Under the pieces are notes generated by a model. It was not told the origin of the DNA. It was given only the letters and a program-made list of their open reading frames with translations, and ran no database searches. Shown here piece by piece: positions 19,538-32,055 of a DNA stretch of 64,000 nucleotides. Each line of letters starts with the position of its first letter. The stretch's first letter is position 1. This stretch comes from Mycogone perniciosa (Eukaryota; Ascomycota; Sordariomycetes; Hypocreales; Hypocreaceae), in contig JAOALB010000079.1 in NCBI GenBank assembly GCA_025331125.1, positions 43,070-107,069 on the forward strand. Direction: 5' to 3'. Position numbers and translations under genes: made by a program.

Positions 19538-20713
19538 ATGCCTTATTCACTGAAAGGAAAGAACGTGCTGGTTACCGGAGGCTCCAGGTACGCTTTATGT
19601 CCTAATGAGGAGAGATCCTGCAGTAACCACAGAGAAGAGGTCTCGGGGCCTTGATTTGCAAGAGATTCGCCGAAGAGGGTGCCAACGTCGCCATCAACTA
19701 CGTCTCCAACGCAGAGGCTGCCCAACAAGTCGCTGCATCTTTGGAAAAGGAATACTCTTGCAAGACATTCGTCATCAAGGGTGTAAGCATTTTTCGATGA
19801 CCACTCTCTACCGCCCTTGACAAAAAGACTGATGCGACAAGCAATAGGACGCCGAGAAAAGGGAAGACAATGTTCGCCTTGTCCAGGAAACTGTGAAGAA
19901 CCTCGGTGGACTCGATATTATTGTTGCAAATGCTGGATGGACTAAGCTCTCCAACTTTGGCGATCTCCACGCTCTGACTGATGATGAATGGAACAAGGTA
20001 AACATATTCACCGGAGCATATTAAGGACAGAAAATAGCTGATAACTCGCTTAGTGCTGGGGTGTTAATGTCTTGTCCCATCTGCAGCTGATTCAAGAAGC
20101 CGCGCCGATCTTCAATGCGAATCCCGAAGGTAGCGTCTATTTAATCACGTCTTCAGTTGCGGTAAGCAGAAGTCACATATGGCTAGAATAGAAGCAGGTT
20201 TTGCTAAGTTCAACACAGGGAGTCGCCAACAGCGGTAGCAGCATGGCCTACTCTGTTACCAAGGCTGCCGGGCTGCAGCTAATGAAGAATCTCGCCTTTA
20301 CTCAAGGACCTAAGATTCGCGTCAATGCTATTCTCCCTGGCATCTTGCTCACAGAATGGGTTTGTTTTCCCCCGCGCGGCTAACCTTGTTGGTAAATGCT
20401 CATCACTTTTATGTAGGGGCTACGCTACGGAGAAGCCAACATCCAAGCAATGAAAGACATATCTACATTGAGACACGAGGTATGAGAAAAGCCTTTCCTT
20501 CCAGAATTTCTTTAAAAAAAATATTCTGACTTCTTTAGACTTATCTTGACGACTGCGCTGAGGCCTTCATCACCACGGCTAAGAATACTTCCATGACTGG
20601 CCAGGAGGTCATCATTGGTAAGTCATATCCCCTCTCAACTGTTTGGAGCGTGCTAATAAGCCTACTTAGATGCCGGAATTATTATGGGTCACCCAGGAAG
20701 TAAATTTAGGTAG
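19538..20713 (+). CDS. Classical short-chain dehydrogenase/reductase
   Basis: Eight exons (19538-19587, 19638-19782, 19848-19997, 20054-20161, 20219-20359, 20417-20479, 20539-20617, 20670-20713) join in frame to 259 residues, a normal SDR length. The cofactor loop VLVTGGSRGLGAL is formed across intron 1. DIIVANAG (NAG at 93-95), the Ser near 148, and Tyr162-x3-Lys166 in SMAYSVTKAA complete the catalytic set. Seven introns in a gene this small is many for this window. The enzyme is a cytosolic NAD(P)-dependent oxidoreductase of unknown substrate. Its upstream neighbours on the same strand are the HIT and methyltransferase genes. Confidence 0.9.
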
Positions 20714-21581
20714 AACTCGGAGTATATGGACGTCTATTAGGTGGACTAAATGATGATTCAAAGAAGGAATAGGGATACAAATGATGGAATCGAAATCGCC
20801 CATCAACATAGAATATCCGACTCCTCGTGCGCTACTACAATATCAAGTTCTTCTTGTTGCATTGTATGAGTCTAGATATAGCTCGACAGTAGTATATTGA
20901 AGCCTGTATCGTATAAGGTATCGATCTCAGTAACGGATAGTTCCACATCACGGCATATTCCTTCATTCCTAACTAGCTTGCAACAACAGCCGGATCCGTA
21001 AGTCTATGACAATCTCATGATAACTATATTAACTAGTTCAAGGACCGCGATAGTTAGAATGTTTTAATACATTTAAGCAGCAGCTTTTCCCACCTCAGTT
21101 AGGATCAGCAAGCGTGTCGAATTCAATCATTTCCAATGCATCTATGAGCCTTCATACTGTTGATCCGTAATTGATAAATAAACATCCTGTTTATACGCAT
21201 CTAGGAAGCAAAATATCATCTAATAAGAAAATATTATGAAACTATAAAATGAACTATTTTGACATTTATACCGATCTTGACTATTTCCTTCGTTTCAATT
21301 CTCTGAAACGGCGCATCAACCTCGCGAAATGCATCTCGAATTGCCTCGTTCTCGTCCACTGATGCAAGTCTCCGATAAAGCACGCCCATGGCACTCGTGG
21401 TCTGATTCCTGGCTTGGGGTGGATCCCAGGACTTCACATTCAGAATCCTCTGGATATAACGGCATGTCCGTCATGGTACTAGAGGAAAGGATGCATGCTC
21501 GCGTGATGCCGACGCGGCTCGTGTGGTCAATTTTCCAACGTTTTCACCGCATCATGCGGCTCAAAAGACTTCCTTCTCCAA
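20714..21581. other. AT-rich intergenic, may include the decayed 3' end of the HET relic
   Basis: It is AT-rich, especially 20900-21240. Minus-strand pieces such as 21234-21437 are protein-like and could be the remains of the C-terminal part of the neighbouring HET relic, but no frame is intact. Confidence 0.5.
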
Positions 21582-22189
21582 TTATGAAAGGTATTTTCTG
21601 AGGATCAATTCGGTCAATGCCTGAACAAATAGGTCGTACTCGTCGCTACAGTATTCGAATTCCTTTAGGACACGCAATAATGCGCCGATAAGAACCGGGT
21701 GCCCATGATGAACAGATAAGACGTGCCAATCTGATATTGCGAGCCACATATCGGGCCTCAAGCAAAGCTCCTGCAAAGTCAAGGGAGAACTGAAACAAGG
21801 GTTCACACAATTTTCAGCACAATGGTGGAGCTGTTGTTGTCTGCCGACCTATGAGAAACGATGTCGGCCACATCTCGTTCATCTTGAAACAGTCCTGTAT
21901 CCCAAGAAGTGACGTTGTCCCGCGCTTCAATTTTTCTCAGATCACGCTCGATCGCATGCTCCAAATCGGGCTTAAGTTCGAGACTGAAAAGGCTCCCCCA
22001 CTGAAACAGAGCTTCCGGGCAGAAAAGAGTATCAACATGGTATAGCCATGTGATCGTTCTATCGGCATGGCCAAATATTGATGCCTGCCGCGAGATCCCT
22101 CTAAGCCCTATGTTATCGTCCTCGTTGCTGATCCTCTCGCTTTCACGGCTTTGCGGAATGCAGAGATGATCAAGCTCTACAAGCTTCAC
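21582..22189 (-). pseudogene. Broken HET-domain (heterokaryon incompatibility) gene
   Basis: Two minus-strand segments together carry HET-domain landmarks. The first (22189-21803) has LVELDHLCIPQSRE and ASIFGHADRTITWLYHVD. The second (21806-21582) has CFSSPLTLQELCLRPDMWLA, the typical TLQE-x-CLRPDMW signature. They lie one frame apart across the junction near 21803 and the usual start of the domain is missing. HET proteins trigger cell death after fusion of incompatible hyphae, and such genes are often duplicated and lost. Truncation plus frameshift make a relic the best reading. Confidence 0.7.
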
Positions 22190-22387
22190 TGAGACTCGTT
22201 CTTCCGGTTTTTGAAGTCTTCCAGTAGTTTGGACATACTGAACTACCTACATTCCATTCCTAGGAGCATATACCTATATTTTAACTTAGCATTGCTCTGC
22301 TTGATCCATATCCCTCTATAACATAACATTCCAGCTATCAAGACAGTTGCGCCAGAGTTAGTTAAAATATAAGTTCTATATTCATAA

Positions 22388-22399
22388 TATATATAAAAG
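22388..22399 (+). promoter_or_regulatory. TATA box of the small secreted-protein gene
   Basis: TATATATAAAAG lies 121 bp upstream of the ATG at 22509, followed by a C/T-rich stretch. Position and sequence fit a TATA element. Confidence 0.5.
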
Positions 22400-22508
22400 T
22401 ATTCTTCTCAAATCAGCATCTTGCCATCTATCCATCGAACCTTCGCATCTCTCATTTATATTACTTAATACTCCTTACCTGATAAAACGGAATAACCTGT
22501 TATTGATC

Positions 22509-22799
22509 ATGCAGCCTGGCATTCTTGCTATCGTTACTACCACGCTTGCCGTTAATGGCCTCGCGCTCCCTATTCAGCCTATAATCCACGAAACTCAACT
22601 TCATAATAAGGAAACTCTTCAGCTCCGAGGCGAAACTGAGACTAGGCAGGTGAGACTAAGGGATACGCCAAGGCATGTGAAGACTTTGGCATTACAGGTC
22701 TCTGAGATTGGAGGAGATCCTGTCCTTAATACCTGGCATAACAGGGACTTTTGTGATACGGATTATTTACACCAATCTCCTGTGGAATTGAAGTACTAA
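22509..22799 (+). CDS. Small predicted secreted protein
   Basis: A 96-codon frame starts at the ATG at 22509. Residues 1-20 (MQPGILAIVTTTLAVNGLAL) look like a signal peptide with a cleavage site near Ala-Leu-Pro. The mature part of about 75 residues is rich in charged residues, has a single cysteine (FCDTDY) and shows no known domain. A TATA box stands upstream and the flanks are AT-rich and gene-poor. It could be an effector-like or surface peptide, but it may also be a chance frame; no family is recognised. Confidence 0.5.
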   Translation: MQPGILAIVTTTLAVNGLALPIQPIIHETQLHNKETLQLRGETETRQVRLRDTPRHVKTLALQVSEIGGDPVLNTWHNRDFCDTDYLHQSPVELKY

Positions 22800-24262
22800 T
22801 TATTGAGCAACTCCCCTAGTTCATAGTAGGCTGAAAGCTTATATGTTGGAGGTAGAGTTCTGTTAGTATATTGTGAATATATTCAACACTTAGGTCGTTG
22901 AGTTCATGATATAATTCATGACGTTGTAAATATAAAAATAGCTTATCCTTCTTAATACTGCCCATTTCAAGATATCTAAATTGATTTAATAGTTCTTTTA
23001 TGCCTTTTTCCTGCTTGAATGTAGAGAATATAAGGTAACAATAAATAGTGTGGAAGTAGCTCGTATTGCCCTTTTAAAATTATATAGAAAGTACTTAGCA
23101 TCGTAAGCCAATCAAACCTCTCCATGTAAAATCATTTGTGGCATTATTTGACCCTTATAGGGCGTGTACTATATATATTCCGGTAGGCAGAGATCGTAGT
23201 CCTGAACACGGACGATCGGCACCATCCTCGTCACCTTTTAAGGCAATGAACCCTGCTTGCTGGCAATAGACTCGCATGATAGCTTCGCATCTTGCTATTT
23301 TTAGGAAAGCGTTATCTTGGCCACCTTGATCGTTGTACTTGTATTTGTCATCCGATGAATTTGCTCTCAAAGAATAGTCAAAGAACCTTGCAATATTTGC
23401 CGTTATCCAGCAGTAGGATGGAAGGCTGATTCGCTCGTGGTTCCGTGTGAAGGAATTCGAGGGGTAGATCTATGCAACGCAAAAAGCTCTATATGATCCC
23501 ACTGGTGCCCACCCAGGGCTGTCCCACCATTCTCATTGAACAATTCGAGGCAGTTCTACACCATGGTAAACTGTCCCGGACTCACTTCTTGTCCCCGAAC
23601 GCTATTTCCATCCCTAAAAGTACATACTAACGGGTATCGCGAAACATGATTTTGTTTACGGCTGAATTGATTGGCCACATCTGAACACGAAGGAGGCGAA
23701 GTCCTCACACTCTAACGGGTAACTAGTCTAGTCTATATAAATACAGCTATAAGAGCATGGTTTCGCATCCTTATATAATACCCAACGGATACTTCCAATG
23801 ACACCAAAGATAGGAGCTGACATAAGTATTGCCGAAGTCTATACCGATGTGGCGGCTTACCATTCAACATGGCTGAGATGATTTCTCCACCTCAGCCTGG
23901 TCTGAAATCCAACGCCCTATAAGACCGACCAGACGGGAAATACCCGGTGGGATGACTACGTCAGCGAGCCGAGTGACTATACTCGTACGGCCCCCTCGTT
24001 TGTCTGAATACATATAAGCCACCACTAATATGAGCTACAATTGCTAAGGCGTATACTTTACTCTTGCTAGCCTGGTACAAAGTACAGCGGTTTAATAAGA
24101 CCAGTCCTCTCGCCATATCCGACCGTCCTCGCTGGCAATTCTGCCCAGGTGGATTCTTTCTTTTAGCTGGTGAAGTCAATAATACTATCTGTCCGCATAA
24201 ATAGCTTCACCTTCACACCAATTTGCTAGATATTGGCTATTTCTTGTGCACAAGATTGCAGC
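22800..24262. other. AT-rich intergenic
   Basis: No intact gene. A minus-strand frame at 23155-23370 (with KYNDQGGQDNAFLKIARCEA) is protein-like but has no start context, partner exon or known motif. Confidence 0.55.
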
Positions 24263-25191
24263 ATGGCGGACCCGTGGGCAGACGAGCCCTATCCTCTAAT
24301 CCCCACACCGAAGGCGCTGGGCACAAAGGTTTGATGAGTTTTCTCTTCAATCCGACCCTGTGATAAATATGAGAGTCACTAACATGTGCCAGGCATCTGC
24401 GGGCTCTCTACATGTGTCTGGCACAATGGCCCTCGCTCACAATGCCATGATCCGGTACCTGAACTCGATTTACATCCAAGCTACAGGAATCACGAAATCA
24501 TCCGACATTTTGGACTTCTTGTTCTACTGCCAATCATGGTGCGGTATTGTACATAAGCACCACACAGGAGAAGAAGAGTATTTCTTCCCTGCGGTTGAGG
24601 CCTATTCCGGACAGAAAGGTGTGTTGGATGGATGTGTTGAAGAACATCAGTCTTTTGCTGCCGGGTTGGAAAAGTTCGAGCAATATGTGAAAAACACCAA
24701 AGCAGACCAGTATAACGGTAAGGATCTGAGGGCAATCATCGAAGAATTTGCTCCCGATTTGGTCAAACACCTTCATGCCGAAATCCCCAAGTTGATTCAG
24801 GTTGGTGAAACTTTTGGAGGCGATAAGTTACAGAGTACTTTTGATGATTGGGAGAATAAAATAGTGAAGGAGTCGCAGACCAAGGGGGATCCTGTATGTA
24901 TACCATCCCTGTATGACTCTTGTGCCGTGATACTAACCGGTAATGTAGTTCACAATGCTCCCTGCGGCTATCGGGGTAATTGACCGAGATTTCGAGGATG
25001 GAATGCATACACATTGGCCGCCATTTCCGTGGTTTGTTCCATACCTGAACAGATTCGTCTTTTCATGGAAGCATTCCGGAGCATGGCGTTTCAGTCCCTG
25101 CGAGGGCTGCAGAAAGAGAAACCTACGATATGTGGGGGATGACTGGAGCTCTTCGAGAGCCTTTGTGGAGAAGATGGTTATAACCAATTGA
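24263..25191 (+). CDS. Hemerythrin-like (HHE domain) protein
   Basis: Exons 24263-24328, 24393-24893 and 24949-25191 give 269 residues. After MADPWADEPYPLIPTPK come the metal-binding positions of an HHE four-helix bundle: MALAHNAMIRYLN, HKHHTGEEEYFFPAVE, CVEEHQSFAAGLE and VKHLHAEIPKL. The C-terminal exon has WPPFPWFVPYLNRF, common in fungal members. Such proteins bind a di-iron centre. In fungi their roles are poorly known, with proposals for oxygen or iron sensing. Introns are 64 and 55 nt. It stands between gene-poor stretches. Confidence 0.88.
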
Positions 25192-26737
25192 GGGGAACCT
25201 AATTGAATAGAAGGGCCGGCTTAGCCAGCGGGAAAATGCCTTAAATTTCTGTTACAATAGATGCTCCGTCAAGGGGATAGCTATCTTACAATAATTCGTT
25301 ATGTAAATGACACCTCTAGCTGTGACTAGGAGTGTCGTCCGCGACAGCAGTGTACATCCTAGAACATCGGTTTGGTCCTTTTGGGAGAGTCTGGTTGAGG
25401 GGGGATCGTCCTGTTCAGAAGGCATCAGCTGTGGCATGAATTTAGCATCCGTGGTGATCAGACAAATTGTCACACATAGGTGTCATCCAGTAGCGTATGT
25501 CCCAATCTGTAATGCAAAATGAATGGTCCTTACGCGCAGCAGCTCCATCATAAATGCCATGAGCTAGGCGTATCTCCGCATAGATGCACCCTACTAGTAA
25601 AACCAACCAAAGACGATGAGATCCCGACTCGTGACCCCCGATCCGCGTACCGCAGACCGTGCCACAGGCCCATGTTGTCAATCAACAACCAGAGGACGAG
25701 ATTCACAGCATTCTCGCTCTTTGTTTCAGCCACCTTAAATGACAGCGTCTATGTTGTGTCTATATTCTGCTCGTAGTCTAACAGCTGCCGTTCAGACTCG
25801 CTATCAGACCACGTGAGATCGTCTCACACAGTTCTCGATATTCTCGATAGAGCTGAATACCTATAAGACAAGGGATCCAGTCCGCTGTCGCAGAGGTACG
25901 AGACAGCGTGTGCTAATGCCAGTGGGAGACCATCCAACAGTCCCTTGTAGAACTCAAGTGCCCTATCCTGAGTACCCAAATCCTTCAGATGCACAGCCTC
26001 ATGGGGATGATAATCATGCCAATGAGTATACTACTACTCACTAAACCGGAATTAAGAGGGCCAAACAGCTTCTTTGCTTGAATCGGTCATCTCGGCGTAT
26101 ACAACCATTTTGCCGGTGGCTTTACTCCGTATGTCTTCTGGGACAGCGATGCCACGTTCACTTCCGGAACGCCGGCGACAGAGACGATTGCACCATACCC
26201 TAGGCAAGAGTATTATCCAGGTACGGCTGTGGCTGCATAAGAGGCACCGACTACTCGTAGGTTATCCACATGCTAGCCTACGGTGTCTTGGCTGCTAGCC
26301 GCGGTAACTCGCTTGACGTATTTCACGCCCAAGCTCCGAGTTACGCGTCAGACCGCAGCCTCTCCATACAGGATCCTTTCCTTGGCAGGCCGACGGGCGA
26401 CGGAGTCATTGTTGGATAGAGAGCACAGAAGTATACTGAATCAGATGACGAGAACGGGGATGGTCTGCTGGAATTATAACTGACATACCACAGCGGAGTA
26501 TGTGGGAAATACTTGGAATAGTGTAAATTACGGGTAGCGGCAAACTATTGATTCAAGGACTCTGTCAGAACAGTAAGATCCCGGTTACTACTCGTAGGCA
26601 ACTAGGATATGGTTGTACAAGACGCGCTCAGGATTATATACCCCCTCACTACGAAGTACTTTCAAGATTGTGTTAGTCACACACAAACAATAAAAGGGGC
26701 CCTCGAAGGATCCTGATCCTTGCTCCATAGTGCGCTA
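25192..26737. other. Gene-poor stretch
   Basis: Many short frames on both strands, none with motifs. TACTCCGTA occurs at 26123-26131. No gene is supported. Confidence 0.55.
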
Positions 26738-27195
26738 TTACTTAATTTTTTTCAGCTTAGGGTTGGATGTCTTGATACCATTCAGTGCGACATTCACCCA
26801 GACCTCTTCTAGCATTTCAGGCAACCGATTTGTGATTCTAGACCAGTAGAAGTGCATCTTCTGAAGAAAAGAGTTCATGGAATTAAGATCCTTTCGTTGG
26901 ATTCGGAAGAACGCTGTCAACATGTCATGGATTGCGTCTTCTAGTGCATGGTGACAGCAGTTCTCAGGTATTCGATCATTTCGAAAGGTGTTTTATCAAC
27001 ATCCCAGCCCGCCGTCTTAATCTTCTCGACGACTTCATTACTGATACAGTTGACAATGAGCGTTACGGTTAGATAGCTAGCTATAGGTGTTGCGTTGAGT
27101 GTTATGTGGTACAGCAACTGGAGCCATGATCTCCAGAGAGGGAACAATGTGACCAAAGAGAGCTCGCTTACGTTCTTGGGTCGACAAGGTGTCAA
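26738..27195 (-). mobile_element. Gag-like retroelement relic
   Basis: Two adjacent minus-strand frames, separated by stops and a frame change near 26930, read like one protein: TAGWDVDKTPFEMIEYLRTA, then AFFRIQRKDLNSMNSFLQKM, HFYWSRITNRLPEMLEEVW and NVALNGIK. The FF-R-x8-FL-x-K-x8-RI-x3-LPE pattern resembles Gag polyproteins of copia-type LTR elements. No LTRs, zinc knuckle, protease or polymerase were seen nearby, so this is at most a fragment. Confidence in the family is moderate. Confidence 0.4.
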
Positions 27196-30100
27196 CTAGA
27201 AGCAAACGGGCATAAAGATGGCGACGAAGAACCTGTCGGGAAAGGAGAATAACAAGAAGGACTCAACCACTCTGTAAATAGCTGCTTTGTTGAGGCATTT
27301 GGCTGAGAAGCGGTGTTGTGGTCGACCACAGCCAAGCGCCCACAACATCGCGCCCTTGGCCCTCGTAGCTAGGCTATACCTTTCACATCAATAGATGTAG
27401 TTTTCAATTTTTTTTCCAGATTCAACACATTCTCGAAGGGTCATTGTGGATGTAGATCCACGGTCATCGCCGGTATCCGCTGTGATGAGGAAGACACTTT
27501 GTCAGTTATTTCCTGCTTGTAGTTGACGCGAAGGCAGAAACCCACAGACTGCCTTGTTGTAATAGTTGAGCGTGGTGTTCAAGATGAAAGAATTGAAAGC
27601 CCATCTGTGTCAATAGCAATTTTTATGTGTTTCAAGAGCATTACTCATTCTTTCATGTATAACAAGCCTTTGCCCCGAGGGACCTGTTGTTCGAGTTGCG
27701 AAAATGGTAGTTCCCACCACCATCACCGATTCTCACACAGCCGTCTCTTACTTTAAGGACTTGAGACTGGATGGTCGCTTTGGTTGACGACTCTTCTGCC
27801 TTGGCGCAGATGATGCATGTAACAAATAGAGCTGTTGAATCTTCTCCACCTTCTGGTCCGCCGGATACACCCCAGACTGTGAAGATGCTCGTGAGCGTGA
27901 CCCCGATACTCAACTCAGTGATCCCCAAGGATGCCTAGGACTGTGATAGAGACTATTGGCCTCTTTCCTGCGGAAAGGCCGATTGAGGCTGCCACCTGGT
28001 ATGAAAGCACACGTCGAACAGTTCGCGCAAAAGGTCTAATTTCCGTTACGTCTGGGTCCACAATCGACGTCTGAAGATAATGGAGGCACTACATCCAGTA
28101 CATGTGGGATCGGTGCGTGGCACCATGTCTGGCCCAAAGCCTCGTTTGTCAACGTTTCTCCTTGGCAGCACGACTCATCGCCATGGCTTAGCGAGACGGC
28201 GGCAACGACTGAGTAAGAATCGAGAGAATTGCAGCACGGTAGAGGGCCCCTATAAACGCCAACCATTTTCAGTACAGAACAGCGTGAGCTATGGCGGAGT
28301 TCCAGTTGTTCTGCTGAGAATAGGTCTCGAATGCGCCTGGGTAACGCTGCACTCGGGTATATTCTTGTCCTTGATTAGTTTGGCAAACCAATCCCGATTC
28401 TGTGAAGTGACTTTCTGATGGTTTTCACCACAGCCCAACTCTGTGCCAGACTTCCATTACGATCCGCTCGAAATGCCAGAACAGGACCTGGTTGATGACA
28501 GGTACGTTTGTAAGCCTACAAGGAGGGGGGACACCTCTTATCCCCAATAAAATCATCACTGAACACGCTGCAACGCGCCATCTGACAGTCCAGAACCAGG
28601 CGTATAAGCAAAGCCAGCATAACGTAAAGGCGCAAGTGACTAAGCCGAGGGTTCGATCTCCTTGAGCGCGCTGAGACATATCATTTCTTGTTCCAGGTTT
28701 TCCCAGCGTGAGAGAGTCGTAGCAGGCCGAAGGTGACAACAAAATCTACCTTAGGTTTGCGAGGTGGCTGATCCTCTTGAGGATTCCCAGAAGATAGACG
28801 GTCTTAAAGGGATCCTGGGCGTGAAGGTTGAGTTTGTGAAATATACGACGTCTTCTTTTCCGTTGAACATCTCCGTAATGATAGGGTGATCTCCCACGGG
28901 GTACAATCGAGGGAGCTGGGTTGCGTGATCGAGTTGGGAGGGATCCGTTCCTCTATAATTTCAGCTCCATGTGATGGAGCATCGACAAGGTCAAGGTTCC
29001 CCAGGCTAATATATGCAATAACAATTTCCAAAGGACGTTTCAAGCGTAGTGGCATTTAGTAAAGGCAATTCTGCGTCGTCGATGCCCATTGCATTAGGTA
29101 GTTCCTGCTCTAACTCTGGTATATCTTAGTGAGCGTGGGTGAGACCTGACTTGAGTCTTTCTGCCCGCAGAATTGTGCATAGGGTCTGATATTTTGCGTC
29201 TGCTCTTGGTTGCCGCCTAAGAGAGTCACTTGGTTGGGGTTGCCCTGGAAAGAGATATCTGGGATGGGAAAGCGCACGACTGACTCCTCAAGGATCGTAG
29301 CCAAATTTCGGTACCAGGTGAAAGCGGTGTCTCTGTAATGTCGAAGGTTTAAACGGATTCGGTAAAGGCGTTACTCTCATATTCATACTGTAGGGAGTTG
29401 AAGTGGGAGTCTCGGAGTGCTGCGGACCATAAACCACCAGCACAGTTGGCGAATATTGTGTCCTTCTTTCACAATAGAGTCGGCAGTAGTAGTAGATCAA
29501 GACAACGTGACCACCATACATGCGGCCTTCACAGAGTGAGTCGTATGGTCCATTTCGATCAACCTCCGAATCTCCACTGACACTTCCTGACGAAGGTGAT
29601 AGCATCCCCAAGTAAAACTCTTACCACTCCTAGGTAACAGAGGCGGTACTCCAACGCCCGTAAAGTGATGCGCCTTCACACGCTGTCTCAAGATAAGAAG
29701 ATGAAATAACAAGAAGTGAGAAGACTCGGGGATGAAAGCCCACGGATGTCTTGATGTGAAAGATAAGTTGGATATTAGACTTGGACCACGCATAACGGTG
29801 TTCTGGGTTCATCTCCAAGAGTCTGGCCACTCTACTGTGTAGTCCTCGGTTCCTAGACATACCAGCTGTGGGAGGAATACATGTCAATAATGGAAATATT
29901 CTCCGCGTTGAAACTCGAGGCGGCGTGTGTTTCAATAAAAATAAGAGTTTACAGTGGTTGTAGTATTTGTAAACACAGCACCTGTGGACGTTGTCAGATT
30001 AAAGAACGACACAGCAACCATGTGCAGCCATCTCGATTTTGAACATGATATGTCTCACGGAACTTCCTTCAAGGGATGGATTCTTACGCAAAATAGAAAC

Positions 30101-31244
30101 ACAGATGCCGGCTCTCTTATTAAGTCCTCGAGTATAATTTTCGCATCGTGCAGCTCTGTGATATTATCGTGATATATTCAGGATAACAAACCGGAAGTTG
30201 AACCCCAGATTTGGCACGATTGTAAATTCCCTGCTGTTTGAGTAGGTAGTCAGCAGCTGCATCCTCTATATAATAAGTTTCCAGAAATTTGATGTTACCT
30301 CTCATATCCTTCTATCCACTTCTCTCAAATCTCAACTTCCAGATCACAAATGGGATGACAGCCATGTCCCCGGTTAAATGAGGAGTCGTTCTTCCTTGTC
30401 CGGAAAGTTCAGTGTGTGTGCCAGATGAAGAGTATCATATGGTATAAATAAACACCAATAAGCTGTAATGATCGAAGATATTAAAGACAATGAAATCCTA
30501 ACTGGAAATCCATAGAGAGGAATGTTGTTAAAGAGAAGAAATCAGGAGTAGATCACAAGAGGGAAGAGCGGTGCTTTATACACGATAAAGGGCCAACTGA
30601 GAAGGCATCCAAGGACATACGCACACAATCCCTAGATCAACTCACGTGTTATCGTGCTACTCTAGGTATTCCGTACAGCTGCACAACGGGAAGTCGGTTT
30701 TATACAGTGTTCTTGTCACTTTCACGCGACCGCACCAGTCTGAAGTATAACACCGTGAAGATTAGTAACAAGCGTTGAGCTCGACGTGAAAAATTGAGCA
30801 GTATGCATGAATCCTTGTACTTGACTCGTGAATGAGATGTATTGGTCCTCAAGTGGGACAGCCAAACGGACAGTGGCATGTTAGCTCGTACGTCTCAGCA
30901 CGACAATGTCTCGATCATTAGCATGGCCTGCTCCTATCAGGAAGCCTACATCAAGTGCCGATGTCTGCCTAAATCTCACCCACCGAAAAGGGGGGAAAAG
31001 CTGTCAAGATGCGACTCAAATGTCTCACGACTAATCACATATTCTAGTCTCCATATGTGGCTGCTGTTGTCTCATTTCTCGTCTATCTGTCACCTCTACC
31101 AGAACCCAACACATATGGCAATTGCTTGAGACTCAACGACTCAACGAGCAGTCCAAAATGATAGCCTTTTACATTGTTAATTGTTATGTAGCCTGAAAAG
31201 TCTTGTACCTAGACCACTGAGGGTTGTCCATCGACCAGCCCGCC
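27196..31244. other. Gene desert with unidentified coding relics
   Basis: No intact gene in about 4 kb. Protein-like minus-strand fragments occur between 28750 and 29940 (for example TEMFNGKEDVVYFTNSTFTP and AQDPFKTVYLLGILKRISHL, in different frames), suggesting one or more decayed genes. I could not name a family. The stretch ends at the 3' side of the GST gene. Confidence 0.5.
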
Positions 31245-32055
31245 TTAATCCTCCTCGAGCTCAGGGTAGTGCCTCCAAATGCCATTCGCATACCCAACCC
31301 TCCTCTCACTCGCCAAATATGCCTTAATATTCGGGCGTTCCTTAACCGCTTCGTACAACTTAAACACACCATCATACTCGCCCGACTCCTTAAACTGGGC
31401 CACCGTCTTCGGGAACGCATACTGCGTGCCATCAACGCACTACCTCAATGTCAGCTCAATCTTCCAAAAGAAGGGATCCTCCTCAACTCACCTGGAACAG
31501 CACCAAATCCGCATACGTGAGCCTCCCTCCATACAACCACGCCCCCTCACCACTCGCCTTCCCATCCAAGACCCTTTGCAAGTACCTCAAATACTTGGGC
31601 AGCCTCTCCTCCCTAAACGCCTTGGCCCTCCTCTTCGCCTCCTCCTTCTGGTCTTCATAATTCAAGCCGGTCGCCACGGGATGATGCGTCTCATGCGGCT
31701 CCAGCAACAGCCCATCCAAAATCGTCAGCACAATCCCATTCAGATGAAACCCGCCAACCTCATCCGCAGCGCCCAATCCCAAGCGAGGCGCCAAGTACTG
31801 CAAGATGTTGGGTGTCTGGCTAAGCAGCACATCGCCCTGCTTCAGCAAAGGAGGCGCAAAAATCGCTGGGTTCTTCTCGTCTCCGATGTGTTCAGCGCCC
31901 GAGTAGTTCAGAACCGCAGCAACGGCTTCTTGTGGAGTTTTCGCGAGGTCGGCATATGGAACGCCGGCTTCCTCAAAGAGCAGACGGACCAGCTCTCCGC
32001 GACCTGGAATGCCAGGCCAGTAGATGAGTTCATAGGGGGGGTTTTGTTGAGCCAT
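31245..32055 (-). CDS. Glutathione S-transferase
   Basis: Two exons (32055-31492 and 31439-31245) give 252 residues, with a 52-nt intron starting GTGAGT. The N-terminus YELIYWPGIPGRGELVRLLF is a thioredoxin-fold start with the active-site region. LLSQTPNILQYLAPRLGL contains the SQT-x-NI glutathione contact. The helical C-terminal domain includes LTYADLVLFQ, where the intron falls, and ends GIWRHYPELEED. The enzyme conjugates glutathione to electrophiles in the cytosol. The start is the ATG directly before AQQNPPYEL; an in-frame TTG upstream is not used. The order of domains and total length fit sigma-like fungal GSTs. Confidence 0.92.

Noticed and set aside
28640..28675. tRNA B-box-like GGGTTCGATCTCC
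   Set aside because: No A box or paired T and acceptor stems could be built around it.
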